Below are positions 51,195-61,832 of a DNA stretch of 64,000 nucleotides, in pieces. Positions within the stretch are counted from its first letter, which is position 1, and each line of letters opens with the position of its first letter. The stretch is from Sinonovacula constricta (lineage: Eukaryota > Mollusca > Bivalvia > Cardiida > Solecurtidae). Location of the stretch: NCBI GenBank assembly GCA_007844125.1, contig CM017558.1, positions 30,881,257 to 30,945,256 of the forward strand. The letters run 5' to 3'. The position numbers were made by a program, and so were the translations under genes. A model generated the notes under the pieces. That model was given only the letters and a program-made list of their open reading frames with translations, was not told the DNA's origin and did not search any database.

Positions 51195-51343
51195 TTACTT
51201 CATTGTCTTACAAGTTTGTTCACTAACAGTTTTACGCTCATTAAATCTTTTAGCGTGAGTATTTAAGTATTTTTCTATTTGTGTCAAGTTGATGAGTGAC
51301 TCCAAGTGGCTTTCCCTTATAAACCTCAGCATCTCCTCTTTGC
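51195..51343 (-). CDS. Terminal exon of an unrecognised protein
   Basis: A minus-strand exon with acceptor TGATTTTCAG, phase 1, encoding KEEMLRFIRESHLESLINLT, then a Lys/Arg-rich helix-like end and TAA at 51195. It joins exactly to the exon 52061-52159 across a phase 1 intron, giving LPS-KEEML. The W...E...V...F..Y.....LP.K.....FI pattern recalls helical C-terminal modules of many uncharacterised invertebrate proteins. The function is unknown. It may be the 3' end of the SET-like gene upstream or of a separate decayed gene. Confidence 0.65.
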
Positions 51344-51689
51344 CTGAAAATCAAAAGAACCTGTTATAAAGGACATCTATTTGGTTTTGTCATTCTAGAG
51401 TGAATACATGTACTATTTATAGTAACTGAACCAAAGGTAGTAATTTTAAGATTTTTGGGTTATATAATTATATTATCATGCATATTATCATGCATGCTAT
51501 TAAAACTGAAAACATATACAATGTACATGAACATGTATAAATCTTTTATTCAAACTAATATCTAGAGTTTGCTTTTGGCCTTCTTAAAATAAGAAAAGTA
51601 AAGAATTAGGACAGATAGATCATTTTATAAATAGAAATAAGATTTTTTTCTTTAAAATCATGCAAAAAAGCAGAAATAAAAAAGTAGCA

Positions 51690-51990
51690 TCCCCTGTTTA
51701 GGCCCCTAATGTCTAAACAAAGAAAAGGGACTCCCTTAATCAATCTAATTTATCCTTTAATGATGAGGACCATTATTATTAAATGTATAGCAATCAATTA
51801 AAAGTTATTGTGCATACAACTAAAAAAATAATGCATTTTAACCCCTTTTGGTCCCTTTATTTTTAAACGAAAAAAGAGGGACTCCAAAAAAAATCATGCT
51901 CATCCTTTGATGGTAAGGAACACCATTGTAAAATTTCATAGCTATCGGTCAACTACAATCAAGGTATTGTGCATACATCGAAGTTCACAA
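51690..51990. repeat. Two-copy tandem repeat, ~150-bp unit
   Basis: Both units contain a CCCCTxxTTTxTAAACxAA-type block, GGGACTCC, ATCCTTTxATGxTxAGGAxCA, ATAGCxATC and ATTGTGCATACA. They are diverged by many substitutions. Confidence 0.65.
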
Positions 51991-52060
51991 ACAATGATGA
52001 CGACAGATTCGTACCATAAAATGTCCGAAATTTCATTGTGATCATATTAAAATAACGTAC

Positions 52061-52159
52061 TTGGGAGGGTGCCTTTGCAATTTTGTTTATCTGTCTCAAT
52101 GTAGACATAACTTCGAAATGTGTGTCGAACTACACCTGTGTCTGTTTCTGACCATTTTA
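52061..52159 (-). CDS. Penultimate exon of the same unrecognised protein
   Basis: A 99-bp phase 1-1 exon with acceptor TGTTTCAG and donor GTACGTTA, encoding KWSETDTGVVRHTFRSYVYI and then KQNCKGTLP. It splices in phase to the terminal exon. The Trp, the VxxxFxxYI spacing and LPS/K suggest a conserved helical domain. Upstream partners are unclear; the exon-like minisatellite block at 54070-54440 ends in a phase 0 donor, so it does not join directly. Confidence 0.65.
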
Positions 52160-52599
52160 CTGAAACAACAAGAATTAAGAAAATTGTGATATGGTAAAAA
52201 TCAATAAACCTCATCAATAACTATTAAGTAAAAGTAGCCAGAATTCTCAATAAATTCACAGCCCTTGTTTGTGAAGTACTAGAAAAGTGTAAAATAATGC
52301 TAATACATTATTATGACTACACTAGAGTCATCTCTAGGCTATTCATTTACAATTCTTACAGATTACTCTTTGCATTTCATGATAACAAGGTATGTTCTTA
52401 ATCCTAGCATGTTTTCGCATAATGACAGCACACTTCTCTGTATTTTCGCCACCAATTACATCATCTTCACTTTCACTTTCTGGGAGTCCACAATTGCTTC
52501 GATACTCTGATAGTAACGAGGAAGATATTTGTTTATAAAAATGGACTCGACATGCACAGCATTTTTACATTTTGAAATTAGCTGAAGTATAAAACTGCC

Positions 52600-53340
<741 letters not shown>

Positions 53341-53342
53341 AA

Positions 53343-53600
53343 TTGTCAAAGTCATTCAACCGGAACTTCAGGGTGCATACCAAGTTTCATCAACCTAGCA
53401 CTTATCTGTCCTTAGATATGACGGTGCTTGCCAAATTTAACTTTAACATTGATATTATATGTATTGTAAATTTTCAAAGTCAAGGCCAAAAGATGGGGAT
53501 GCAGCTGTATTGGTATAGTACTGGTCTAGTATGCATACCATGTTTCATCAACCTAGGAATTACAGTTCTTGAGATATGAAGGTGCTCATAATTTTTTACA
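53343..53600. repeat. Two-unit repeat of a common molluscan type
   Basis: TACCAAGTTTCATCAACCTA and TACCATGTTTCATCAACCTA start two units, each ending in TTAGATATGACGGTGCT or TGAGATATGAAGGTGCT. The spacing is about 160 bp. Confidence 0.65.
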
Positions 53601-54129
53601 GGAAAGTTAACGCAGCTGCTGCCGCCGGTAAAGCAATACCTATGTCTCGTTCAGGCTACAGAACTCTTCATTGATTGTAGTCTTTCTGCCAGATTTGACC
53701 TTGACAGGAAGAAAACTAAGATGTGTGTACAGGTTCGCAATATATTGACTTAAGGTATCAATCAGTTCCACAGGACAATAATAAAAAAATCATACAAGAA
53801 ACCCCAAGACATTTGTTTAATTTTGGCAATCCCATTAGCAATAATACTTAGAGCATATCATTATGCCTGAAAAGATGTATGCTTGTCGTAAATATTTTGG
53901 GGGGAAACTTTTGAATTGCTTGAATGATTAAACCTCTAACTTACCTACCTTGTTGGATTTTCAACAAATATACTCTATGTTACAGAGATGTTAAATTGAC
54001 AAATGCTTCTTAGACTTACATTTCTTATATGTATGGTAAAGCGAACATCAATTTTCGAGCCGGTTATATACAACAGCAAACATTACTTGTTTAGGCTTCA
54101 GCTTTTTATTTTCACTAGCTGTCCTTGCC

Positions 54130-54440
54130 ACAACTTGATCTATTTCGTCGTTGCACTCGGCAGGGACTATGTCAGCCTCATCATGGGGCTTGGCAGGGAC
54201 TATATTTCTCTCATCATGGCACTTGACAAGTACTATAATAGCCTCGTCATTGCGCCCAGCAGTGTCTATATTTGCCTTATCAACAGGGACTATATCAGAC
54301 TTCTCATGGTGCTCAGCAGGGACTCTATCAGCCTCATCAAGCCATTCGAAAGGGACTTAATCAGTCTCAGCATGGTGGTGAGCAGGGACTATATCAGCCT
54401 CATCTTGGTCCTCGACAGGTACTTCCTCCTAGCATAGAAG
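54130..54440 (-). repeat. 33-bp minisatellite encoding an 11-residue acidic repeat
   Basis: About nine 33-bp units (GCAGGGACTATATCAGCCTC on the plus strand) read on the minus strand as an 11-residue repeat, DEADIVPAEHH-like. The minus frame stays in phase through the array but has one TAA in its second to third unit. A fair acceptor (CTATGCTAG) precedes it and a GTAATG donor follows a basic tail (SENKKLKPKQ) near 54075. It could be a coding exon of the adjacent gene with a decayed unit, or a pseudo-exon. Confidence 0.55.
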
Positions 54441-55431
54441 AATAGTACTCTGAACAGGAACTAAAAAAAAATATGGGTGCACATAGATTATACAAGTATT
54501 TTTTGTTATGCTTTAAAGGGTATTTCATATCCTAGATTTTAAACTTAATCAGCATAAAACAACTGCATGGATCTTTTTCTGCATAAGTAAAAAGTCAGAC
54601 AGTTGCAGAAAAAAAATACAAGCAACCGCAATATACCTATCAGCAAACTATTCTATCTGAGCTCACATTTTTTTCTACTGTTAAATGATTAAATGGTGAA
54701 TGAAACTTCAGTGTTACAGGTGTTTTATGTTGCATATCTTTTAATTCTTGCATTTAATAAAATCTCAAATATATATATATATATATATATTACCCACTTT
54801 TCAAACATGTTTCTTGTATACCAGAAACATATTAAACCACACCATCCAACACCATATTTTAATGGGTTCCTAACCTTTTTTATTTTTAATAAGTTGGTTT
54901 ACGGATTTTTTTAAAAAAGGTAGGGTCGGATGGTCGGAAAACAATAGTTGAAGAATATCGAACCCCTATCATTCCAAACCCCCATCAACCTCCATTTCTA
55001 CTGGTTCCCCAAAGAGACGATTAAACCGGGAACAATACCCACAGGCTTTAACATTTAACAACGAATGCTCAGATGGTATTCCGAAAGGTCCAATATTGTC
55101 GAAAGAAAAATATTGATCAATTTGACATTTTTTTTAAATTTCAACTTTCAAAACAAGGATTGGTCAGTGCTTATAAAAATAAAAAGCAATGATTAGTGCA
55201 GCATGATACGACCACAACATGTTTAACCCTGTACGATAGAGGCCCAATATGGATAGTAAATAATTGCTTTGGACACATGCAGCTCAATACAGACTCACAA
55301 AGACTTTTTACACATGCATTCTGTGGTTGACTTTAAATGCATATTTGACATAAAATATATGTATATCATTGTACGACTTAAAGACTATAAAAGTGCAAAA
55401 CGTATTTCATACACGAATGCAACACAAACTG

Positions 55432-55437
55432 TTTATT
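55432..55437 (-). terminator. Poly(A) signal after the SET-like gene's short terminal exon
   Basis: AATAAA on the minus strand, about 100 bp after the TAG at 55535, followed by a GT-rich stretch (CAGTTTGTGTTGC). Confidence 0.5.
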
Positions 55438-55534
55438 TCAAGAAGATCTAACAACGTTCTAATTGCTTAACTGAATATACATGTATACAGTCCATCCTTT
55501 TACCTATTGTAGAAGCTGCACTTATATTGCTACA

Positions 55535-55563
55535 CTAATCTTCTTGCACCACCAAGTCATCAT
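55535..55563 (-). CDS. Short terminal exon of the SET-like gene (one possible 3' end)
   Basis: A strong acceptor (TTTTCTTCCAG) in phase 1 is followed by codons for DDLVVQED and TAG. The preceding exon ends with a single G, so the join gives an aspartate and continues the acidic run. A poly(A) signal lies downstream. It is only 29 bp long, so it rests on phase and acceptor quality. Confidence 0.5.
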
Positions 55564-56539
55564 CTGGAAGAAAACATTGAAACTGACTATATTTTTTAAA
55601 ATAAAGAATAAGACATGTATATGTTTGATTCAGTCAACACAGTTTGAAGTCTGAACACAATACAGGCTGTAATCCTAGTATCTGGCGTGTTTATGTGTTT
55701 ATGCATACAATTTCCAGAAATTCATCTGTTGAACAGGTTCAGTATCAAGTGGTAGAGGGCTACCTGATCCCCATTCATCTAAAGTTCTAATATAAATTTG
55801 TCTTGGAGATGTTGTTTTAAAGTTGTAGGTATTTAATTTTATTAGCCCTTGTTGTATTCAGGAGAAGAGATAAGTCATTAGAATCCAAGTTGATGACAGA
55901 CACAACAGACAGCAGGTTATCACAAAAGCTCACGATGTGAGCTAAAACAAAGTGCAAATCAAGAACATCAAGGTCAACATCAAGATCCAGATAATGTTCA
56001 GTTTGAAAGCATTTGTCATTTGTTATATAAAATAGAATGGCCAAAAGTTTTATTATTTGCATGTCACTGCCCACACACAAATCTAAAAATGACCAAGTGA
56101 TAACAATTTTTGTATTTTTTATCTGATTTATTCACCTCTCAACTAGTTGTGGAAAAAACCATAACATCTCTAGAGAAAACTTTGTTCTAAGCATTATTGT
56201 GGCTTCACAATTAATTGTCAACATTTTTCAAAGGCAGGGTACCAATGTTTGTTATTATTCATTAGAGAAAAAGTTTTACAACTTAATTCTTTAAGATTAT
56301 GAAATTTCTAACATCTTGGGAAATAATTTTGATATTCTAATAGCTTGTCAAGCCTCGCTATCAAAATAATCATGTTTATTTCCCTTGATGTTGAAAATTC
56401 GATAATAATCTCAATAGCATTGCAAAAATTATATATCTAAACAAATTTTATTGAAAAAAGAAGTAATAAAATCATATAAAAATATAGTGAGCAATATGAA
56501 AAGCAAGCAAATTTAGCTGACGTGCTATACTGAAAATAC
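55564..56539. other. Intron or non-coding DNA with a palindromic repeat relic
   Basis: The segment 55915-55950 (CACAAAAGCTCACGATGTGA) and its counterpart near 57125-57180 contain AGCTCAC..GTGAGCT-type inverted words, a dispersed repeat also familiar from bivalves (recollection). No exon is seen. Confidence 0.35.
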
Positions 56540-56632
56540 CTGCATCTAAAGTTTCCTTATCACTGCTGTATTCATCATCTGTTTCGCTTACATAACTGCC
56601 AACTTCAAAGGGATCCGAACATGAATCTAAAT
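56540..56632 (-). CDS. Acidic exon of the SET-like gene
   Basis: A 93-bp phase 1-1 exon with acceptor TATGTTTCAG and donor GTATTTTC. It encodes DLDSCSDPFEVGSYVSETDD and then EYSSDKETLDA. It is highly acidic and Ser-rich with no domain; such linkers are common between SET and C-terminal modules. The SET exon at 58468 ends in phase 0, so at least one unrecognised exon must lie between them. Confidence 0.55.
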
Positions 56633-57862
56633 CTGAAACATATGATAAAAAATCAAGTAAGCTCACTTCAATCTCTTGTGTTTCAATCGCCAACATTTAA
56701 GAAATCTTAAGTCTTAAGTAGGACTACAACTACAGCTTTGTCACAGGACTGCCACGATACTCCCCCATTAAAATGTTCCTACAAAGTTTGAACTTGATCA
56801 TTTGACATTGACCTTAACAAAGTGGTCTAATTTATTACATACACAATTTCAGATGGTGGCAATCCCAATTTTGAAACCCTTTTACATGGTGACAATCCGT
56901 GAATTTTGAAACCCTTTTCCAAAAACTTTCTGAGAAAAGCTGCAGACAAACTTTTTCATAGGCGGAAGTACAGACTAACAACCATGACTTCATTGCATGG
57001 AGAGGGTTATTATAACTTAGTATAAAGGGCAAACATAGGCGCTGGCCATCCGGTTTGCTAGTTCTGACTTCTCTAGAGATGATGACTCAGTGAAATGTGG
57101 ACAGTGAACAGGGGAAGACAAACAACATGCGATCACAAAACTCACCTTTGAGCACTTAATGCTCAGCTGAGCTAAAAAAGCAGTGCAAAACAATAAAAGG
57201 GATGTCAGCAACCTACAACCTTGAACAGTAGCTTGAAATCACTTGAGAAGTTATGTAAAGTCATAGTTAATGATCTCAAAAGAAGATTAATACTTATTGC
57301 AAGATAAAACATGAGATTATAATACAATGAGTAATGACCTAGCAGCAAGGGTTTTACACACAAACAATAGACAATATACATTTCAATGCGTATCCACTGT
57401 ATAAATAGTTATTTTCATATTTTTTGCTAAGTAAATAAAATATGCATTCAAATAACTTGCTTATGATTATCCTCTATTGGATATTGTATAACTATGTTTG
57501 CATCATCATTCCCATATATTTTAGGCCATTCTATTTTATATGACAATAATAAGTTTTTTGTTGGGTTAATGAAGAATTATATTAATTTGAGACAAATCAC
57601 TTAAAATTCTAAGCACAAAAATAACCAGTTATACCATATATTAAACCTATAACAAGAGGGTCATAATGTGCCATTATTGCTCATTAGACTTAACCTAGTG
57701 GACAAGTTTTTAACAAGTTTTTAAATGAGCATAAAGACAACAACAATCAAAATTTTAAAAATGTGAACAAACGATCAATATGATAAAAAAAACAACAGTC
57801 AAATCAAACTGGTTTCTCTCAACAGCTTTCTGAAAAAAAATATTTACTACGTTTTTGTTTGT
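56633..57862. other. Presumed intron
   Basis: It contains diverged repeat pieces (56740-56880, with a duplicated GATGGTGGCAATCC/ATGGTGACAATCC word; 57040-57190). A phase 0-to-1 exon is expected between 56633 and 58467 but was not found. Confidence 0.35.
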
Positions 57863-58129
57863 GGGATTGGGATTGGGATTTGCCGCCATTTTGCCGATAC
57901 TGTGCAGCGAAATTTCTATCATTGTAGCACAGGGGCACTTATGAGGTGCCCAGGGACTGAACCCGGCCATTTTACTGAAACCGACGAGGTGTAATTCTGT
58001 CCCCTTAGCTCCGAGCGTTGGGAGGTAAGCCACTTCTACCGACTTTAAAGACTTTGGTTTGACCCGGCTGGGGTTTGAACCCGCGACCCCGATCCGCAAG
58101 CCGACCCTTTATCAATTGAGCTATTGCGG
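57863..58129 (-). mobile_element. tRNA-derived SINE with target-site duplication
   Basis: On the minus strand the tRNA head (CCGCAATAGCTCAATTGATA, B box GGTTCAAACC) is followed by a ~190-bp body and a 3' tail of AATCCC units. An 11-bp duplication TTTTTGTTTGT flanks it exactly (57852-57862 and 58130-58140). This is the cleanest SINE insertion in the window and belongs to a third family. Confidence 0.85.
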
Positions 58130-58467
58130 TTTTTGTTTGTTTATTGGGATTTAAAAGCATGTTGGCAATGATAAGGCTATATTGTGCTAAAAACACTATC
58201 TATATGGGTAGCATTAAATGACAATAATGGGTAGCGGTAGAAAGACAAAGGAGAAAGATAAGTAGATCAAGAAAGAAAAAAAATACAGAAATGTTTTTTT
58301 TTACATTAATTAAAAATGTGTCCATTTGACCTTCAGGTCTGACCTTAACCTTTTGCTGGCACAACAAACTCATTTCTTTTTCACTTTTGTACTAACGGTA
58401 AATGAGGTTAAGAAATGAAAATGGTTTCAAAAATGGTTTAAAAAAATTCAGGGGGTAAAGAACATAC

Positions 58468-58733
58468 CTTTTTTTCGCCACCACAATTTTCATCATCTCT
58501 GTCATTGTACAGACTTTCTTCTCCCGGCATATTGACTTTTATTGCATACACGCATGCACGGTATTCAGAATTTCCAAACACCTTCAGTTTAACTGTTGAA
58601 TTACAAGTATCATCTGATGAATCATTTATCATCTGGCCAAGTCTTGTTGCTTCCTCTTCTGTTATATTATTACCAAAGTACTCTAAGAGAAAGTCTCCTG
58701 CCCTAAAAGGCTCTGTACTGAATACACAATAAC
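58468..58733 (-). CDS. SET-domain exon with a shortened core
   Basis: A 266-bp exon with acceptor ATTCTGTAG (phase 1) and donor GTATGTTC (phase 0). It encodes YCVFSTEPFRAGDFLLEYFG, the start of a SET domain, and soon after RLGQMINDSSDD, ACVYAIKVNMPGEESLYND and RDDENCGGEKK. These match the second half (RLGRxINHS ... YNYGDD) of KMT5A-like SET domains found in many molluscan proteins. Only about 9 residues separate EYFG..I from RLG, where about 40 with conserved Tyr and Cys-Asp-Ala are usual. NHS is NDS and YGD is DRD. Methyltransferase activity is unlikely. Confidence 0.72.
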
Positions 58734-59556
58734 CTACAGAATAAAATAATTGTTTTAGCATGAACAAAATGCACAAGTCAATAACAATTCTCCACCATCC
58801 CCTGTAAACTGTAAATTTTTATGCTGGTTCCCTAAAAATCTGCTTGAATCTCTTAATAATATATATAAAGTATGTTTAAAACGGTCCATATTTATATTCA
58901 TATCATATTTATATATACTTATAATGTGTCTTTGAAATGTAGTATAATTATATTCTGGTCCCCTTTAAGTCTTTTTAACACTTCAGAGTTTCAAACTAGT
59001 ACTAGTCCAAGGTCTGGGACCACCCAATTGTCATACAGGACTTTAGAAACACACTGACCAAAGTCCTGGACCTAGCATACATCCCATTTACTTTTAGTGA
59101 GGACATCTCACTTTCTTCTGGTGGACTTTTTTTGAGGTTAAAGAGTCCTGGACCTTTCACTCTTTGTTGTTATTTTAAACCCCTGAACTTATGTATATTT
59201 AGAAAAGAAATTTATGTTTGAATGATTGATTCATGGTTTGATCACTGGCTTTAGATCAGATGCATATGAAGTAAGTCATGACCGTTAAAATAAATAAGAA
59301 TTTGACAAATAATTGTAATCAATTGTTCAATCACAAACTTAAACATTTTCCCCATTCTTACACAAAATGCAACAATAAACAAAATAAAATTGCATTAAAA
59401 CGTCCTTCCTTTTTGCTGCACACGATGTTTCTGCTTTGGGCGTCAAACGCAAGCCCATAACTCTGTCTTAAATACTTATGTATTACGAAAACAGTGTTAA
59501 AGCTTATAAATATCGGAAAAAATATAACTTAAATTAAAAAAAACACCTTCTTTTAC

Positions 59557-59656
59557 CTTTGAAATCTAAAATATATTTCAGCTTGAAGCCGCTTTTATCT
59601 ATGCCAGCTTTACAGGAAAACTCAGCATACTCATCTGGTGGAAGTATTTTTGTTCT
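59557..59656 (-). CDS. Second exon of the SET-like gene
   Basis: A 100-bp exon with acceptor GGTTACAG (phase 0) and donor GTAAAAG (phase 1). It encodes RTKILPPDEYAEFSCKAGI and then GFKLKYILDFK. Its final G completes the Gly that opens the SET motif in the next exon. The Lys-rich hydrophobic segment just before the SET domain is as expected for the pre-SET strand of KMT5A-like proteins. Confidence 0.68.
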
Positions 59657-59689
59657 CTGTAACCAAATGATAAATATACATTGCTAAGG

Positions 59690-60240
59690 AGAGCACTGCA
59701 AACAGGGCTTGATTATTCACTGTTATCAATTTACCAACATCTGCATCCGAATTGTCTCTGAACACCAGCCAAGTAATTTGAAAATAACTTAATACTAGGC
59801 AAAGTTTTGTTCCAGACAAGAATGGGACAATTTCCTGAATAGTGACCTTGACGTTTAGACCTACTGGCCTCAGTTTTTTTGTGTGCAAGACTCTGTTCTA
59901 AAATGCTGAACATGTCTGCCAAGTCATTTAAAAATAATGACATACTGGGCAAAGTTTTGAAATAAACATTAATTTGACATTTTCCTTGATAGTGACATTG
60001 ATATTTGACTTACTGAACCCATTGTTTGTGCAAGACACACTGTCTCATGCTGAACAATTCTGCTATGTGAAAATCCCTGCATACTGGGCAAAGTTATGCC
60101 TTGGACAAGAATTTCTTATTTTTTTTAGCTGTGACCTTGACCTTTGACGTACTGACCTGGTTCTTGCATGGGAAATACCATCTCATTAGTAGGAACACTT
60201 CCGCCACTTTAGTGGACAGTCCCTTCTAACAGGCCAAAGT
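59690..60240. repeat. Tandem repeat of a common molluscan type, ~150-170-bp unit
   Basis: Units carry GTGACCTTGAC, TACTGxCCT or TACTGAACC, a TTGTGCAAGAC-type word, ATACTGGGCAAAGTTTTG, and CTTGGACAAGAAT or GACAAGAATGGGACAA. Three diverged units lie in intron 1 of the SET-like gene. Related degenerate words occur near 49090-49260. Confidence 0.7.
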
Positions 60241-60508
60241 AAAAATCAATCAAGTTTTTTTTTTTTAATTTTGGCAGACTCGCAAAATGACAGATTTAGA
60301 AAAGAACTATCGATAAGCATCATAGCATGGTGGGGTCCTCACATTGTCATCGCTTTCTTCCATTGGCAGCTGACTTCGCTACTGAGCACGCTGAAGAATA
60401 TTATACCTTTCGTATGAAGTTCTGATTTTTTTTAATTTTCTGAGATATATTTGTCATATTTATGTAAATACAAGACATTCGTTAAAAGAAAAAAGAGAAA
60501 ACACTCAC

Positions 60509-60538
60509 AATACGTTTTCCGTAAGAGGAAGCCGCCAT
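60509..60538 (-). CDS. First coding exon of the SET-like gene
   Basis: The ATG at 60538 gives MAASSYGKRI followed by the strong donor GTGAGTG in phase 0, matching the phase 0 acceptor of the next exon. The N-terminal MAAS and the GC-rich upstream flank fit a true translation start. It is short, so it rests on context and phase. Confidence 0.6.
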
Positions 60539-60640
60539 TATGCTGTTGATCCGGTTCCCCGGTTGATTACGTCACGATCTTAGTCGCAGCCCAATCGGAA
60601 CTCCTCGTAATTTTTCCGAGGTGTTCCGATTTAGTCAAGT
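60539..60640 (-). promoter_or_regulatory. Putative promoter of the SET-like gene
   Basis: This GC-richer stretch contains a CRE-like half site (GTGACGTAA on the minus strand, 60567-60575). It also has an inverted repeat with 15-bp arms (AATCGGAACTCCTCG at 60593, CGAGGTGTTCCGATT at 60617), one mismatch and a 9-nt loop. Its location 30-95 bp upstream of the ATG suggests core promoter or 5' leader. No TATA box is seen. Confidence 0.45.
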
Positions 60641-61091
60641 ACTCGCAGCAAAAAATTCAGACAGAAACCTTCCGTTGCAGGGTATCAAAATGTGTTTTTG
60701 ATTGATAAAAAATATCGGCAATTTCATTTTCTATATGAATAAAACAAAAAACAATTATGTAAAATCCGTTCTTAAATTTATTTTATATAGCAGTTTTGCT
60801 AAGCTATTTGATACTTTTTCTGGCCCCCCTTACGCATGTTTCATAGTGTGAAAAATTTATAGCGACTCTAAGTTAAACAATACTTGTGCAGCAGATGGGA
60901 AATTCCAGTGCCTCATGACTGCAGAGCATGATTGTTTGACTATCATTTAAGCTATCATTTCGACATAACGGGTTGAATACAACAACATATGTACAACAAG
61001 TACCCTAAAATATAAGGGGGACCATATATTTTCCCCTTAATCCAGCGGTCTCCCTATACCTGAAAATATGTATATACTGTCCACACAACGT

Positions 61092-61096
<5 letters not shown>

Positions 61097-61122
<26 letters not shown>
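61097..61122. repeat. (AT)n microsatellite at the right break of the insert
   Basis: Thirteen AT units, after which the sequence resumes the duplicated 400-bp block. Confidence 0.9.
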
Positions 61123-61125
<3 letters not shown>

Positions 61126-61528
61126 TGATTTACTAAGAAAATAGAATTTAACTTATTAAGTTAAAAACAAGGGCCGTAGGAATCACGAATTGACTGAAAA
61201 ATCAAACATATTGTTAATCCACCTTCGGAACACCCGTTACTATAGCACTAAGGAAAACACAGCGATTGCGATTGATAATATGTTTAACTTCCGGTAATGT
61301 GTAAACAAAACGGCCATAATAGTTCACGGTTGCGATAAAATATGAAGGAGAAACTGATAACAACTGATAACAACGTACGTGCCTCCGAAACGGCTGACAC
61401 GGTGTTTTAACCGAATACTGTATACCGGTATTTGTACCGATACGAGAACGGAAACTCAGCCCTAATGCATTGGGCGATCAATCGTCTTAAAACAATAATA
61501 TAACCAATTATAACAGAAACTTAATCCC
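61110..61528. repeat. ~400-bp block, second copy (matches 45550-45966)
   Basis: Same order and orientation as 45550-45966, with a few percent differences and small indels. It is followed on the right by unique intron and the EGF exon at 61704. Confidence 0.88.
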
Positions 61529-61703
61529 ATCAGCTTAAAAGTAAAATACTTGAAAAGCTATAAATTATTTCACCAAGCATAAATTTAAATGAAACAAAAA
61601 AACAAAGTTCTCCCTTCTCAATGTATCGTGCTTCAAATTAAAATTGGTACATCTGATTATACAACAAATCAGAGACTTTCAATTTCAACCAGCTTTTAAT
61701 TAC

Positions 61704-61832
61704 CTTCATTGCACATATGCCCTTTCCATCCCGGATAGCAGCCGTTGATGCAGCGTCCGTCTCGTTTATCACAACGACATTTACCTAGACAGCGACCACT
61801 ACACCCCTGTCCATACGTACCATCTGGACACT
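61704..61832 (-). CDS. EGF-like exon of the receptor gene (short unit)
   Basis: A 129-bp phase 1-1 exon with acceptor TTTTTTTAAG and donor GTAATT. It encodes CPDGTYGQGC, GRCLGKCRCDKRDGRC, NGCYPGWKGHMCNE. It is four residues shorter than its neighbours between the third and fifth cysteines but keeps the eight-cysteine layout. It is upstream of 47551 on the same strand, so a transcript joining them would span the inserted SET-like gene. Confidence 0.82.

Noticed and set aside
54003..54437. 144-residue plus-strand frame with repeated RDYISLI-like units
   Set aside because: Antisense of the 33-bp minisatellite. The minus-strand reading has exon-like borders and lies among minus-strand exons; the plus reading has no context.
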